Positions 27,472 through 37,143 of a stretch of 64,000 nucleotides of DNA are shown here, piece by piece (position 1 is the stretch's first letter; every line of letters begins with the position of its first letter). Origin of the DNA: Fodinibius halophilus (GTDB taxonomy: Bacteria > Bacteroidota > Rhodothermia > Balneolales > Balneolaceae); the NCBI RefSeq assembly GCF_011059105.1, contig NZ_JAALLS010000008.1, positions 94,864 through 158,863 of the forward strand, written 5' to 3'. The translations under genes and the position numbers were made by a program. The notes beneath the pieces were generated by a model, which saw nothing but the letters and a program-made list of their open reading frames with translations, searched no databases and had not been told where the DNA came from.

Positions 27472-28755
27472 GTGGGTTCCGTATGTGTACTTTTTGTACT
27501 GGGATATTTTTTCCCCGTCTTCGGGGCCTTGGCTAAAATACTATTACTGGCTCTTGCCGTCTGTATGTCGACAGATGTCCTGTTGCTGTTTTATCCCGGG
27601 CAGGCAGTAGAAGCCTCAAGAGAACTCCCTAAACGGTTATCGAACGGTGATCCTAACCCTATCACTATCTCCCTGCAGCACTATTATCCGTTCGAAATTG
27701 GTCTTAATATTATTGATGAACTGCCATTTCAATTTCAGAAAAGGGACCACAATTTTGAAGGCAGCCTTGCGCCTAAGAAAAGGACTGAAATCAGTTATAA
27801 GCTAACTCCAACCCAGCGAGGCAGCTATTCGTTTGGTGCCCTCAATATTTATGTTTCTTCTCCTTTGGGGCTAACCGAACGGCGATATCGTTTTGATGAA
27901 GAACAGGAAGTGCCGGTGTATCCCTCGTTCATTCAGATGCGCCAATTTGAACTGTATGCCATCTCAGATCGGTTGCAAGACATAGGCATTAAAAAGATAC
28001 GTCGCATTGGCCATACCATGGAATTTGACCAGATACGCGAATATGTGCGAGGCGATGATGTGCGATCCATCAACTGGAAGGCCACCGCTCGCGCCGGCGA
28101 TCTTATGGTGAACCAGTACCGGGATGAACGCTCCCAGCAGATGTACAGCGTTATTGATACAGGACGGGTTATGAAGATGCCTTTTGAGGGACTGCAACTG
28201 CTTGATTATGCGATAAATTCCAGCCTGGCTATTTCCAATATTGCCCTCACCAAGCAAGATAAAGCCGGACTCATCACTTTTGGGGATCAAGGTTGTAAGA
28301 TTATACCTGCTCAGAAAAAACGCACCCACTTGTACAATATTCAAGAAGCGCTCTATAATGTTGATACCGATTTTATGGAGTCGAATTTCAATCGACTGCT
28401 CACGTTTATGCATAGCAAAATCTCGCAACGGAGTCTAATCTTGCTATACACGAATTTTCAGACCATCGAGAGCATGAAACGGAAGCTGCCAATCCTTCAG
28501 CAGCTTGCCTCTAAACACCTATTGGTTAGTATATTTTTTGTCAATACGGAACTGGATGATCTATTGCAGAGCACCCCGGAAAGTGAAGAGGAGATCTATA
28601 TTAAAACCATTGCAGAAAAGTTCAACTATGAAAAGAAGGGGATCGTCAAAATGTTGAATCGCCATGGAATTCAAACCATTCTTACCCGCCCCCAGGATCT
28701 CTCGATTAATACGATCAACAAATACCTGGAGCTAAAAGCCCGCGGGTTGATTTGA
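27472..28755 (+). CDS. DUF58 domain protein; true start probably upstream
   Basis: From a GTG at 27472 the product has 427 residues: two N-terminal membrane spans, a beta-rich part, and the DUF58 signature GDDVRSINWKATARAGDLMV (about residue 195) followed by a von Willebrand A-like fold. DUF58 proteins partner with MoxR ATPases. The open frame extends upstream to 27403 and encodes VRFLKNIYLTNRFFIF, which matches the usual N-terminus of this family, yet no ATG, GTG or TTG lies there. An ATA at 27421 overlapping the MoxR stop (ATAG) would give 444 residues. Confidence 0.9.
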   Translation: MGSVCVLFVLGYFFPVFGALAKILLLALAVCMSTDVLLLFYPGQAVEASRELPKRLSNGDPNPITISLQHYYPFEIGLNIIDELPFQFQKRDHNFEGSLAPKKRTEISYKLTPTQRGSYSFGALNIYVSSPLGLTERRYRFDEEQEVPVYPSFIQMRQFELYAISDRLQDIGIKKIRRIGHTMEFDQIREYVRGDDVRSINWKATARAGDLMVNQYRDERSQQMYSVIDTGRVMKMPFEGLQLLDYAINSSLAISNIALTKQDKAGLITFGDQGCKIIPAQKKRTHLYNIQEALYNVDTDFMESNFNRLLTFMHSKISQRSLILLYTNFQTIESMKRKLPILQQLASKHLLVSIFFVNTELDDLLQSTPESEEEIYIKTIAEKFNYEKKGIVKMLNRHGIQTILTRPQDLSINTINKYLELKARGLI

Positions 28756-28851
28756 AAAGCTTTTAGCAACTGAACGATCTGGTTCTATAAAGCTTTACGC
28801 ACCCATTACATTAGTACAATAACAGCCCTGTTCGCCTTCTAATGCTCTTTC

Positions 28852-28882
28852 CCTCCATCCGCAGCAGAGCGACGGATGGAGG
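28852..28882. repeat. Palindromic repeat, CCTCCATCCG family, copy 2
   Basis: Perfect 10-bp arms, CCTCCATCCG and CGGATGGAGG, enclose CAGCAGAGCGA. The loop is nearly the reverse complement of the loop in the copy at 29297, so the two copies are in opposite orientation. Confidence 0.85.
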
Positions 28883-29296
28883 ATATAACCTCTAACCTCT
28901 TATGCAGGAGTACCCCCCCTTTGAGTTTGGTAAGGGTAATCCAAATCCCCTCTTGGGATAGATACTTGGCTAGGTCGGGGTGGGATGGGTTGTTAACATT
29001 ACTTTTGCTAATATAACAATAATAGTGCGAGTGTCCCGCTCACGCTCTATTGGATCCCCCTCCCACATCTGCACTATCAGCTTTGATATGGAGTTACTTA
29101 GCAGATTATAAAGTTTCGGTTTACAGGCTTGCTCCCTCCCTACAAGTATAGAGGGAAATTTCCTCACAATACTTAAAACCACTAAAGAAAATATTATTGC
29201 GAGGAAATGAAGCAAGTTCTCATCTTCCAGTGCCTGCTCTGGAAAAGAAATGCTCGACCATCCACTGCAGAGCAAAAAAATCCCTCAACAATCTCT

Positions 29297-29327
29297 CCTC
29301 CATCCGTCGCTCCGCTGCGGATGGAGG
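29297..29327. repeat. Palindromic repeat, CCTCCATCCG family, copy 3
   Basis: Perfect 10-bp arms, CCTCCATCCG and CGGATGGAGG, enclose TCGCTCCGCTG, as in the copy at 17223. Confidence 0.85.
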
Positions 29328-29344
29328 TAAGTGCTCTAAAAACA

Positions 29345-29377
29345 AAACCCCCGGCACTTTTGAAGTCCCAGAGGTTT
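29345..29377 (-). terminator. Terminator of the fused E1 dehydrogenase gene
   Basis: Arms at 29345-29359 and 29363-29377 pair at 12 of 15 positions with an AAGT/ACTT core, and the minus strand continues into GTTTTGTTTTTA. It lies just after the stop at 29403 and resembles the terminator at 21798-21820. Confidence 0.7.
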
Positions 29378-29402
29378 TAGCGTAGACTATAACATGAAAA
29401 TA

Positions 29403-31856
29403 TTACTCGTAAATAGGCGGGTATTTCGCCGGATTGGCTTCGCTCATCAGGGCATACACCGCCTCGAAGATATCCTCTTCGTTAGGCTTGGAGAAGTAAT
29501 CTCCATCGGAACCATAGGCCGCACGGTGCTCTTTGGCCGTCAGGCACTGCGGCTCAGAATCAAGGTAGTAATAGCCTTTCTGCTCCTGCAGCACCTTGTT
29601 CATCATGAAGGCGGATGCGCCACCCGGCACGTCTTCATCCACAAAAAGTATGCGGTTAGTCTTCTTGAGCGACTCTACAATATCGTGGTTGCGATCAAAA
29701 GGCAAGAGCGTGCGCACATCAATAAGTTCAGCAGAGATACCCACCTCTTCGAGTTCCGATAATACCGACTCGCAAATATTACATGTAGATCCGTAAGAAA
29801 CGATCGTGATATCCGATCCTTCTGAAACTACATTTGGAATACCCAGCGGTACGGTAAACTCGCCTAAGTTCTCAGGCTTATCTTCCTTCAGGCGATACGC
29901 ATTGAGCGGCTCAATAACGAGAGCCGGATCATCGCCCTGCAGCAGTGTATTGTACATACCAGCTGCATCGGTTAAGTTGCGCGGCACACAAACGTGCACA
30001 CCGCGTATCCCGTTAATAATCGTACCCATAGGCGATCCGGTGTGCCAGATCCCCTCGAGACGGTGACCACGTGTACGGACAATAAGCGGCGCTTTCTGCC
30101 CGCCCATACTGCGATAGCGTACCGTAGCAAGATCATCACTGAGTCCCTGGAAGCAATACAGCAGGTAATCCAGGTACTGGATCTCGGCTATAGGACGCAA
30201 GCCCCTTAGCGCCATTCCTATACCCTGCCCAAGTATCGTTGCTTCACGGATACCGGTATCACGAACGCGGAGCTCTCCGAATTTATCCTGCATATTTTCG
30301 AGCCCTTTATTTACATCCCCCAGCTTTCCGGTGTCTTCACCAAAAACCAGTGTTTCGGGATATTTCTCAAAAATCTTATCAAAATTATCGCGCAGCACCA
30401 GTCGGCCGTCAACCTTTTCCGGATCATCTGAATACTCTGGTTCTACCTCTTCGATATTAAGCGGCGACTGGTCCGTTTCGCTATACAAATGACTGTGGTA
30501 TCGCTCGGCATTCTCTTCATTATTTTCATCAAGCCACTGTTGAAGCTCACTTCTGCTATCCAGCTGTTCATTGCGCGTAATACGAAGTGCTTTACGGGCA
30601 CCGGTCACAATATATTTTCGAAGCGGAATTAAGGGAGCCCCCATATTCTTTTTAATCTTCTTTAGGGCTTCGGCATGACTACTTTCAGCAATTAGGTTAT
30701 CCAATATGCCTTCTACTGTTTGCAGCTCTTCTTTAAGCTCATCCTTAAACGATTTCCATGCCGCTTTCTGAGCCTCTTTTACATCTTCCTTGGCCTCATC
30801 TTCAAGAGCCTCGAGCTCTTCTTCTGAGGCAATACCTTCATCAATCAGCCAATTGCGGGTCTTATTGATACAGCAAAATTCCTCTTCCCATTCGAGTCTT
30901 TCATCAGACTTATAGCGTTCGTGCGAACCGGAGGTTGAGTGCCCCTGAGGCTGCGTTACTTCCTGAACATGAATCAGTACCGGCACATGCTCTTCACGAG
31001 CAATCTGTTCTGCCTGGCTGTAGGTCTGCATCAGCGCAGGATAATCCCAGGCATTCACGGTCAATATCTCGAGCCCCTCTTTATCTTCGGTACGCTGAAA
31101 ACCTGATAATACCTCAGAAATACTCTCTTTGGTAGTCTGGTATTTTCGGGGCACAGAAATGCCGTATCCGTCGTCCCAAACCGACATCACCATCGGTACC
31201 TGGAGTACACCGGCCGCATTAATAGTCTCCCAGAAAACCCCCTCAGAAGTACTGGCATCACCAATGGTTCCCCACGCAATCTCATCTCCATTTTCAGAGA
31301 ATCGCTGAAATTCTTCATCTTCTAGAAGTGATTCGTGATTTCGATAGATTTCAGAAGCCTGGGCCAGTCCCAACAGGCGTGACATCTGACCTGCCGTTGG
31401 AGAAATATCGGGAGAGGTATTTTTCATCTCCGTAAGATCTTTCCAACGGCCATCATCATTAAGACTGCGCGTGCTGAAGTGCGCATTCATTTGACGGCCG
31501 CCGGAATGCGGTTCCTCATCTACGTTGGCATGGGCATACAATTGCGCAAAAAACTGCTGTACCGTCACCTGGCCTATGGCCATCATAAACGTCTGGTCAC
31601 GATAATAGCCGGCCCGGAAATCACCATTTTTAAAATATTTGGCCATAGCAATCTGTGGAAGCTCTTTACCGTCGCCAAAAATGCCAAATTTGGCTTTTCC
31701 CGTGAGGGTTTCTTTTCGACCAATATAGGAAGCTTCCCGACTCATTACTGCTAATTTGTAATCGTCCAGGATCTCCTGTTTATGGTCATCCGTATACGAA
31801 CCGGATGCTAGTTGTGATGCCAGTGATGTCTGCTCTTTTGTCTCTGTTTGTGCCAT
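29403..31856 (-). CDS. Fused 2-oxoacid dehydrogenase E1 alpha-beta subunit
   Basis: An 817-residue fusion. The first half is an E1 alpha-type, thiamine-diphosphate-binding domain with GDASTSEGVFWETINAAG (about residue 195) and the DDGYGIS segment that completes the ThDP motif. The second half (from about residue 475) is an E1 beta-type domain with LVFGEDTGKLGDVNKG and a transketolase C-terminal part. It would decarboxylate pyruvate or a branched-chain 2-oxoacid and feed a lipoyl E2 not present in the window. Such fusions are common in Bacteroidota. Substrate cannot be read from sequence alone. It is monocistronic or leads on from fumarase. Confidence 0.9.
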   Translation of the reverse strand: MAQTETKEQTSLASQLASGSYTDDHKQEILDDYKLAVMSREASYIGRKETLTGKAKFGIFGDGKELPQIAMAKYFKNGDFRAGYYRDQTFMMAIGQVTVQQFFAQLYAHANVDEEPHSGGRQMNAHFSTRSLNDDGRWKDLTEMKNTSPDISPTAGQMSRLLGLAQASEIYRNHESLLEDEEFQRFSENGDEIAWGTIGDASTSEGVFWETINAAGVLQVPMVMSVWDDGYGISVPRKYQTTKESISEVLSGFQRTEDKEGLEILTVNAWDYPALMQTYSQAEQIAREEHVPVLIHVQEVTQPQGHSTSGSHERYKSDERLEWEEEFCCINKTRNWLIDEGIASEEELEALEDEAKEDVKEAQKAAWKSFKDELKEELQTVEGILDNLIAESSHAEALKKIKKNMGAPLIPLRKYIVTGARKALRITRNEQLDSRSELQQWLDENNEENAERYHSHLYSETDQSPLNIEEVEPEYSDDPEKVDGRLVLRDNFDKIFEKYPETLVFGEDTGKLGDVNKGLENMQDKFGELRVRDTGIREATILGQGIGMALRGLRPIAEIQYLDYLLYCFQGLSDDLATVRYRSMGGQKAPLIVRTRGHRLEGIWHTGSPMGTIINGIRGVHVCVPRNLTDAAGMYNTLLQGDDPALVIEPLNAYRLKEDKPENLGEFTVPLGIPNVVSEGSDITIVSYGSTCNICESVLSELEEVGISAELIDVRTLLPFDRNHDIVESLKKTNRILFVDEDVPGGASAFMMNKVLQEQKGYYYLDSEPQCLTAKEHRAAYGSDGDYFSKPNEEDIFEAVYALMSEANPAKYPPIYE

Positions 31857-31951
31857 AATACCTGTTCATGGTTATGGGCTGATCAGATCAGCCGGAGATA
31901 TTAATTATTGTGATGATGCCGGATGGCAGTACAATGTTGCGACTAGCCGCG

Positions 31952-33346
31952 TTACTCCATAAATCCTCCCTTCGTCATCTTAATAGGATCAAGCGCCTCA
32001 TCAAGTTCTGTGTCGCTCAAGTCGGTCATTTCGCGCGCTACTTCTTTAACCGGTCGTTCTTCTTTAAAGGCCTTTTTGGCAATTTTAGCAGCTTTGTCGT
32101 ACCCGATAAGCGGATTTAACGCGGTAACAAGTACCGGATTACGTCCTACCATATCAGCAATCTTTTCCCGGTTAACGTTCAGTCGAGAAACAGACCGTTC
32201 GGCAAAATTATCTGCAGCATTGCTCAATATCTCAATTGATTCCAGCAGGTTGTGTGCTACTACCGGTAACATTACGTTAAGTTCAAAGTTACCCGATTGT
32301 CCTGCTACCGTAATCGTTGAGTCATTACCTATCACTTGAGCACATACCATTGTTATAGACTCTTCAATTACAGGATTTATTTTACCAGGCATAATGGATG
32401 ATCCCGGCTGCAGTGCTTCCAACTGAATTTCACCGATGCCGCTGTTAGGGCCGGAGTTCATCCAGCGCAGGTCATTACCTATTTTCATCAACCCAACAGC
32501 AATCGTTTTAAGCTGACCACTTAGTTCGACCGGTGCATCTACTGTTGCCTGTGCTTCAAAATGGTTTTCTGCTTCTTTAAAATCAATTCCTGTCTCTTCA
32601 GATAATGCTTCAGCCACTTTGCTGCCAAACTCAGGGTTTGTATTCAGTCCTGTACCTACAGCAGTACCACCTTGCGGCAGCTCTGTCATGCGATCTAGCG
32701 CCGCTTCTAATCGTTCAATACCGAGCTCAATTTGTCGTGCATAGCCCTGGAACTCCTGTTCAATGGTAACAGGCATGGCATCCATCAGGTGCGTACGGCC
32801 CGTCTTGGCTACATCAGAAAACTCAGCACCTTTTTCTAAAAATGCTTCTTTAAGCTTTTGAAGCGCCGGGATGAGGTTATTTGAAACCCCCAATACAGCC
32901 GCCACTCTTATGGATGTTGGGATCACGTCGTTCGAGCTTTGCCCGTAATTCACGTGATCGTTGGGATGAATTTCGACGTCGCCGCCACCATCCTTGAGCT
33001 CATTAGCCCGCCGAGAAATAATTTCATTGGAGTTCATATTGGTAGAGGTCCCCGAACCCGTCTGGAAAATATCGATGGGGAAATCATCATCGTGTTTTCC
33101 ATCAATAACTTCCTGGGCCGCCTTCTGGATGGCATCGGTAATGCCGCTATCCAGTTCGCCCAGTGCGTGGTTCACTTTGGCTGCATTCTTTTTCACCATC
33201 CCTAATGCTTGAATAAAAGAACGGCTGAAACGAATACCGCTTACGGGAAAGTTGTCAACGGCACGTTGTGTTTGTGCGCCGTAATAAGCGTTTTTGGGCA
33301 CTTCTACTTCTCCCATAGAATCGGTTTCAATACGAGACTCACTCAT
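31952..33346 (-). CDS. fumC: Fumarate hydratase class II
   Basis: A 464-residue class II fumarase, which interconverts fumarate and malate in the TCA cycle. The frame is open to 33415, but the first 23 residues are basic and unlike the family; the ATG at 33346 gives MSESRIETDSMGEVEVP, the standard N-terminus, so I use it. The signature GSSIMPGKINP is intact, as are the TGSGTSTNMNSNEI and GRTHLMDAMPVT segments. It lies upstream of the E1 dehydrogenase on the same strand with a gap of about 95 bp. Confidence 0.96.
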   Translation of the reverse strand: MSESRIETDSMGEVEVPKNAYYGAQTQRAVDNFPVSGIRFSRSFIQALGMVKKNAAKVNHALGELDSGITDAIQKAAQEVIDGKHDDDFPIDIFQTGSGTSTNMNSNEIISRRANELKDGGGDVEIHPNDHVNYGQSSNDVIPTSIRVAAVLGVSNNLIPALQKLKEAFLEKGAEFSDVAKTGRTHLMDAMPVTIEQEFQGYARQIELGIERLEAALDRMTELPQGGTAVGTGLNTNPEFGSKVAEALSEETGIDFKEAENHFEAQATVDAPVELSGQLKTIAVGLMKIGNDLRWMNSGPNSGIGEIQLEALQPGSSIMPGKINPVIEESITMVCAQVIGNDSTITVAGQSGNFELNVMLPVVAHNLLESIEILSNAADNFAERSVSRLNVNREKIADMVGRNPVLVTALNPLIGYDKAAKIAKKAFKEERPVKEVAREMTDLSDTELDEALDPIKMTKGGFME

Positions 33347-33508
33347 AATCTCTAAATAATTTTGATCAAAATTTCCTTTTCCTCGTTTTTTTAGCTTGCC
33401 TAAACGAGCACTCAAAGGTAGGAAATTTTTGGGAGATTTCGGAGTTTTGAAAAGGACTTTTATTTAAGTACCTAAAAAGGTTAATCCGAAAGGAAAAATA
33501 AGAAAATT

Positions 33509-34642
33509 TTATAAGGTTTTGGCGTACATTCGATAGGTCTTTTCAATATTGGCACCAATTTTTTTGGCAACTTGGATCATTGGGGTATTGGTCTCGAGAA
33601 CCCAACTGAGTTCTGATGAACGGTATCCTACTTCTCTTGTATTTATAAGAGCTTCCTTATGGAGCATTGCATCAATACCCTTGCCTTGATATTTCGGAAG
33701 AACCCCCATCAATGCGGTACGCAACCGGTCTATGTTCCTGCGGTGCCATAGCAGTTTAAAAATACCTGTCGGAAATAACGTTCCATCCATATGTCGTAAA
33801 GCTTGGTTTAAATCGGGCAACGCTATAGAAAAAGCTACCGGCTCATCATCGATTTCAACAATATGAGCCCCCTTGGGATCCAAAATAAGCTTGAGGTCTT
33901 TGGCCAGATCTAATAATTCTTCATTTTTAAGCGGTATAAATCCCCAGTTGTCAGACCATGCTTTATTAAAGATATGACGAATAATCTCTACTTCTTCCTC
34001 AATATTCTTTAAATCTACTTCTCGAATATTGAACTTTGGCAGACGTCGGCGTACAATCTCTTCGGCCCGGTACATCCTATGCAAGTCAATCTTGGAATGG
34101 TACGCACGAAAGGCATACATGTCGACCTCTTTGGTAAGGCCCGCATTCTTAAGCAGCCTATCATAATAGGGCTTATGATAGGGCATCATAATGCTGGGAT
34201 AATACTCAAAGCCATCTACCAGTATTCCAACCTCATCCATCATACTGGGGTTAGAGGGGCCCAATATGTCGGTATGCCCACGTTCGCAAAGCCAATCGGA
34301 TGCTACCTTTATTAATAAGTTGGCTACTGACTGGTCGTCAATGCACTCAAAAAATCCGAAAAAACCGGTATTGTTATCGTGATGTTTGTTGTAACGGCGA
34401 TCTTGAATGGCAGCTATACGGCCACAAATCTCTCCATCCTGTTCAGCAAGAAAGAGAGCAATATTTCCCTCATCATAAAAAGGATTATTCTCCTCATCTA
34501 TGAGCTTCTTCTGTTCCATCTTAAGAGGAGCAACCCATTTCTCCTCATCCGAGTAGTGCTCGTAAGGAAAGTTTATAAACTGCTTCCGCTCTTGCTTAGT
34601 GGTAGCAAGGGTTATTCCATTTATCTGCTGTACGTCTTCCAC
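33509..34642 (-). CDS. GNAT-like N-acyltransferase, candidate bacterial ceramide synthase
   Basis: A 377-residue protein that starts from an ATG 3 bp after the serine palmitoyltransferase gene, so the two form one unit. The C-terminal half (about residues 235-377) has a GNAT-like fold pattern, including MGVLPKYQGKGIDAMLHKEAL, where the P-loop-like QGKG takes the place of the acyl-CoA site. The N-terminal half is a second, degenerate copy typical of this double-domain family. GNAT-type acyltransferases act as ceramide synthases in Caulobacter-type sphingolipid pathways. Assigning the same role here is inference from family and position. Confidence 0.7.
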   Translation of the reverse strand: MEDVQQINGITLATTKQERKQFINFPYEHYSDEEKWVAPLKMEQKKLIDEENNPFYDEGNIALFLAEQDGEICGRIAAIQDRRYNKHHDNNTGFFGFFECIDDQSVANLLIKVASDWLCERGHTDILGPSNPSMMDEVGILVDGFEYYPSIMMPYHKPYYDRLLKNAGLTKEVDMYAFRAYHSKIDLHRMYRAEEIVRRRLPKFNIREVDLKNIEEEVEIIRHIFNKAWSDNWGFIPLKNEELLDLAKDLKLILDPKGAHIVEIDDEPVAFSIALPDLNQALRHMDGTLFPTGIFKLLWHRRNIDRLRTALMGVLPKYQGKGIDAMLHKEALINTREVGYRSSELSWVLETNTPMIQVAKKIGANIEKTYRMYAKTL

Positions 34643-34645
34643 GAT

Positions 34646-35890
34646 CTATTCGTTTTCCAAAAGCGAGTGGCCATTCTGATCAATAATCCCCTGCTCAATA
34701 CCAACCTTGCGAAAAGCTTCTAAAATTCTATTGAGATGGTCATCGGTATGAGTAGCCATATAACTGGTACGGACAAGAGATTGCCCACGCGGTACTCCCG
34801 GAGGCACAACGGCATTAACATAAACACCGGCCTCGAAAAGACCTTTCCAAAATTCAAAGCAATCGATCATTTCGCCAATAACCACCGGAATAATCGGAGT
34901 TTGGCTGCTCCAAACATTAAAGCCCATATCCCGAAGCGAATTACGCATATAATCAGAAATCTCCTCAAGACGATCAAGCCTCCATGTTTCTTCCTGAAGT
35001 ATTTCAAGTGCTTTCAATACTGTAGCTACATTAGCGGGCGGCATTGATGCACTAAAGATATGTGCCGGCGAATTATGACGGATATATTCGATAACCTCAT
35101 AATCTCCTACCAAGAAACCACCCAGCGATGCAAAGGATTTAGAAAAGGTTCCACTAATAAGATCCACCTCATCCATCAATCCGTACGTAGAAGCCGAACC
35201 TCGTCCGCCTTCACCAACAACACCGATAGCATGGGCATCGTCGAGATACAAACGAGCATCATGCTCATTCTTAAGTTTCACGAGCTCGTCAACTTTGGCT
35301 ATAGTCCCCGACATGGAGAAAACGCCATCACTGACAATAATCTTTCCGGCTTCCCGGTCGGCTCTTTGTAATAATTTTTCCAGTTGTTCCAGGTCGTTAT
35401 GCTGGTATCGCATCGTTTTTGCATTCGACACCAGTGTTCCCGAAACAATACAGGCATGGTTATCTTTATCGGAGAAAATAACATCTCGTCGCCCGGCAAT
35501 AGTCTGGATAGAACCTTCATTAGTTTGGTACCCGGTACTAAAGAGAACACATGCATCTTTGCGCATAAATTCTGCAAGTTTCTCTTCAAGCTCCAGGTGC
35601 AGATCTAATGTCCCGTTCAAATAACGGGATCCTGTGCATCCTGTTCCATAGGTTTTAATAACTTCTCGCGCGGCTTCAATTACTCTGGGATCGTTTGTTA
35701 ATCCAAGATAATTGTTAGAACCGGCCATTATTACTTCCCGTCCATCAATCTGAACGGTAGTACCATCAGTGGCTTGGAGAGGCTTAAAATAGGGATAAAG
35801 ACCCTTTTCTTTAATTTCATCGGCTTTTGTAAAGTCATAAGCCTTTGAAAAAATATCGTTCGTTTTTACATCAGAATTGGATTCGGCCAT
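34646..35890 (-). CDS. Serine palmitoyltransferase-like PLP enzyme
   Basis: A 414-residue alpha-oxoamine synthase. The N-terminal KEKGLYPYFKPLQATDGT and GSNNYLGLT segments, the YGTGCTGSRYLNGTLDLHLELEE segment and the PLP lysine in GTFSKSFASLGG all follow the pattern of Sphingobacterium-type serine palmitoyltransferases. Those enzymes condense serine with acyl-CoA to start sphingolipid synthesis. The related enzymes 2-amino-3-ketobutyrate ligase and 8-amino-7-oxononanoate synthase are alternatives. The adjacent acyltransferase and glycosyltransferases favour a sphingolipid role. Confidence 0.85.
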   Translation of the reverse strand: MAESNSDVKTNDIFSKAYDFTKADEIKEKGLYPYFKPLQATDGTTVQIDGREVIMAGSNNYLGLTNDPRVIEAAREVIKTYGTGCTGSRYLNGTLDLHLELEEKLAEFMRKDACVLFSTGYQTNEGSIQTIAGRRDVIFSDKDNHACIVSGTLVSNAKTMRYQHNDLEQLEKLLQRADREAGKIIVSDGVFSMSGTIAKVDELVKLKNEHDARLYLDDAHAIGVVGEGGRGSASTYGLMDEVDLISGTFSKSFASLGGFLVGDYEVIEYIRHNSPAHIFSASMPPANVATVLKALEILQEETWRLDRLEEISDYMRNSLRDMGFNVWSSQTPIIPVVIGEMIDCFEFWKGLFEAGVYVNAVVPPGVPRGQSLVRTSYMATHTDDHLNRILEAFRKVGIEQGIIDQNGHSLLENE

Positions 35891-35996
35891 TCGTCCTTTT
35901 TTCGGCTTTTTGAAAAGTGCTTATCAACGTAAATATACTTCCATATTGAGCATCAATCAAATTATGAATCAGATATTATAAATCGTGATTCTGAAT

Positions 35997-37118
35997 TCAG
36001 AAGTGGTTTATTTTTTCATCTAAATAGTCAACATATTGCTGTGCCACATGTTGCCAACTAAACTGTTCCTGTACATAAGTACGGGTTCCCTTAGAAAATT
36101 GTTCCAGGGGACCTGTGAGCACTTCATCTATTTTAGCAGCAAAGGTTTCAGCATCCAGGGCCGGTACACGATAGCCATTTTTACCTTGGGTTATTACATC
36201 TTTAATACCCTCCAGGTTAGCCGCCACGGCAGGCGTCTCGGCCATATTCGCTTCCAACAACACAATACCGAAGCCCTCCATATCTCCCGGCACGGGCACA
36301 TTTGGCATCACAAACAGGTCTGCCGCAGCATATGCTTGTTGTAACACTTCATCGGGCTGTCGACCCAGTATAAAAATACGATCACGAAAAGAAGTTCCTT
36401 CGGCAGCTTTAACGATACTATCATATTCGGGCCCATCGCCCACCGTTACATATACCACCCGTTCATCAAGCTTTGGCATAACTTCACGGATAAACCACTC
36501 GTGCCCTTTTCTTTTTACCATACGCCCCACTGTTAGTAACATTGTATGGCTTTCCAGGGGAATTCGAAAGTTCCGCTGCAGCCGATTGCGTGACTCCTTC
36601 TTGTCCGGAAAGTTGTTAAGCTTGTTGAAATCGAAACCATTGGGCAGTGCCACCCCTTTTTCCGGCTCCATCCCCCGCGCGATACATTCATCACGGGTAG
36701 CCCTCGATACTGAAATCACACCATCGAGGTTATCGAAAACCTTTGGCACAAACCATTGATAAGGTTTTACCGGTAAGGTAACATCGCGCCCGTGGTTAAT
36801 GGTAACCATCGGTATTGTAATTTTATGACGGATAAAAAAGGCCAAGCTCGCCGTTACCATTGAAGAGAAAAGGATGATATCCGCATCAGACTCTCGGGCT
36901 TTATGCGGAAGTCTCATCATCTGTTTCAACAAGAAGCCAACAGTCTGAAAAGCGATCCTTCCTTTTTTTGCAACATTAATAGTTTCGGTAATAACTTCTA
37001 CCGATTCTTTCCGATTTAATTCCTGTATTAACTGCTGGCTAACCCGCTGCATGCCACCAACGTTTTCAAGGATCTCTCCTTTTGGCGGATGGGTATGAGA
37101 AACGTATAATATTCGCAC
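35997..37118 (-). CDS. GT4-family glycosyltransferase
   Basis: A 373-residue GT-B glycosyltransferase with the GT4 donor-site pattern: TVGRMVKRKGHEWFI, GDGPEYDSIV and EGFGIVLLEANMAETPAVA, where the E-x7-E motif binds the nucleotide sugar. The acceptor domain starts MRILYVSHTHPPKGEILENVGGMQRV. It is cytoplasmic or peripheral, with no signal. Donor and acceptor cannot be told from sequence. It lies 106 bp upstream of the serine palmitoyltransferase gene and is preceded by a second GT4 gene on the same strand, so glycosylation of a sphingolipid or of another envelope polymer are both possible. Confidence 0.85.
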   Translation of the reverse strand: MRILYVSHTHPPKGEILENVGGMQRVSQQLIQELNRKESVEVITETINVAKKGRIAFQTVGFLLKQMMRLPHKARESDADIILFSSMVTASLAFFIRHKITIPMVTINHGRDVTLPVKPYQWFVPKVFDNLDGVISVSRATRDECIARGMEPEKGVALPNGFDFNKLNNFPDKKESRNRLQRNFRIPLESHTMLLTVGRMVKRKGHEWFIREVMPKLDERVVYVTVGDGPEYDSIVKAAEGTSFRDRIFILGRQPDEVLQQAYAAADLFVMPNVPVPGDMEGFGIVLLEANMAETPAVAANLEGIKDVITQGKNGYRVPALDAETFAAKIDEVLTGPLEQFSKGTRTYVQEQFSWQHVAQQYVDYLDEKINHF

Positions 37119-37143
37119 GTAATAACCTTTTAACTTATTAACA

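Larger units (their letters stand above)
28756..29402. other. Repeat-rich intergenic stretch between convergent genes
   Basis: About 650 bp without a supported gene. It holds two copies of the CCTCCATCCG palindrome, one half of the GCGAGCGTCTCGCTC-type element near 29028-29047, a CTCCCTCCCTACAAGTA run near 29131-29148, and the terminator of the minus-strand gene at its right end. A weak T-rich hairpin may end the plus-strand DUF58 operon near 28757. Short frames here have no coding character. Confidence 0.65.

Noticed and set aside
29403..31856. A frameshift joining separate E1 alpha and E1 beta genes.
   Set aside because: The frame is continuous and alpha-beta fusions of this length are normal in Bacteroidota.
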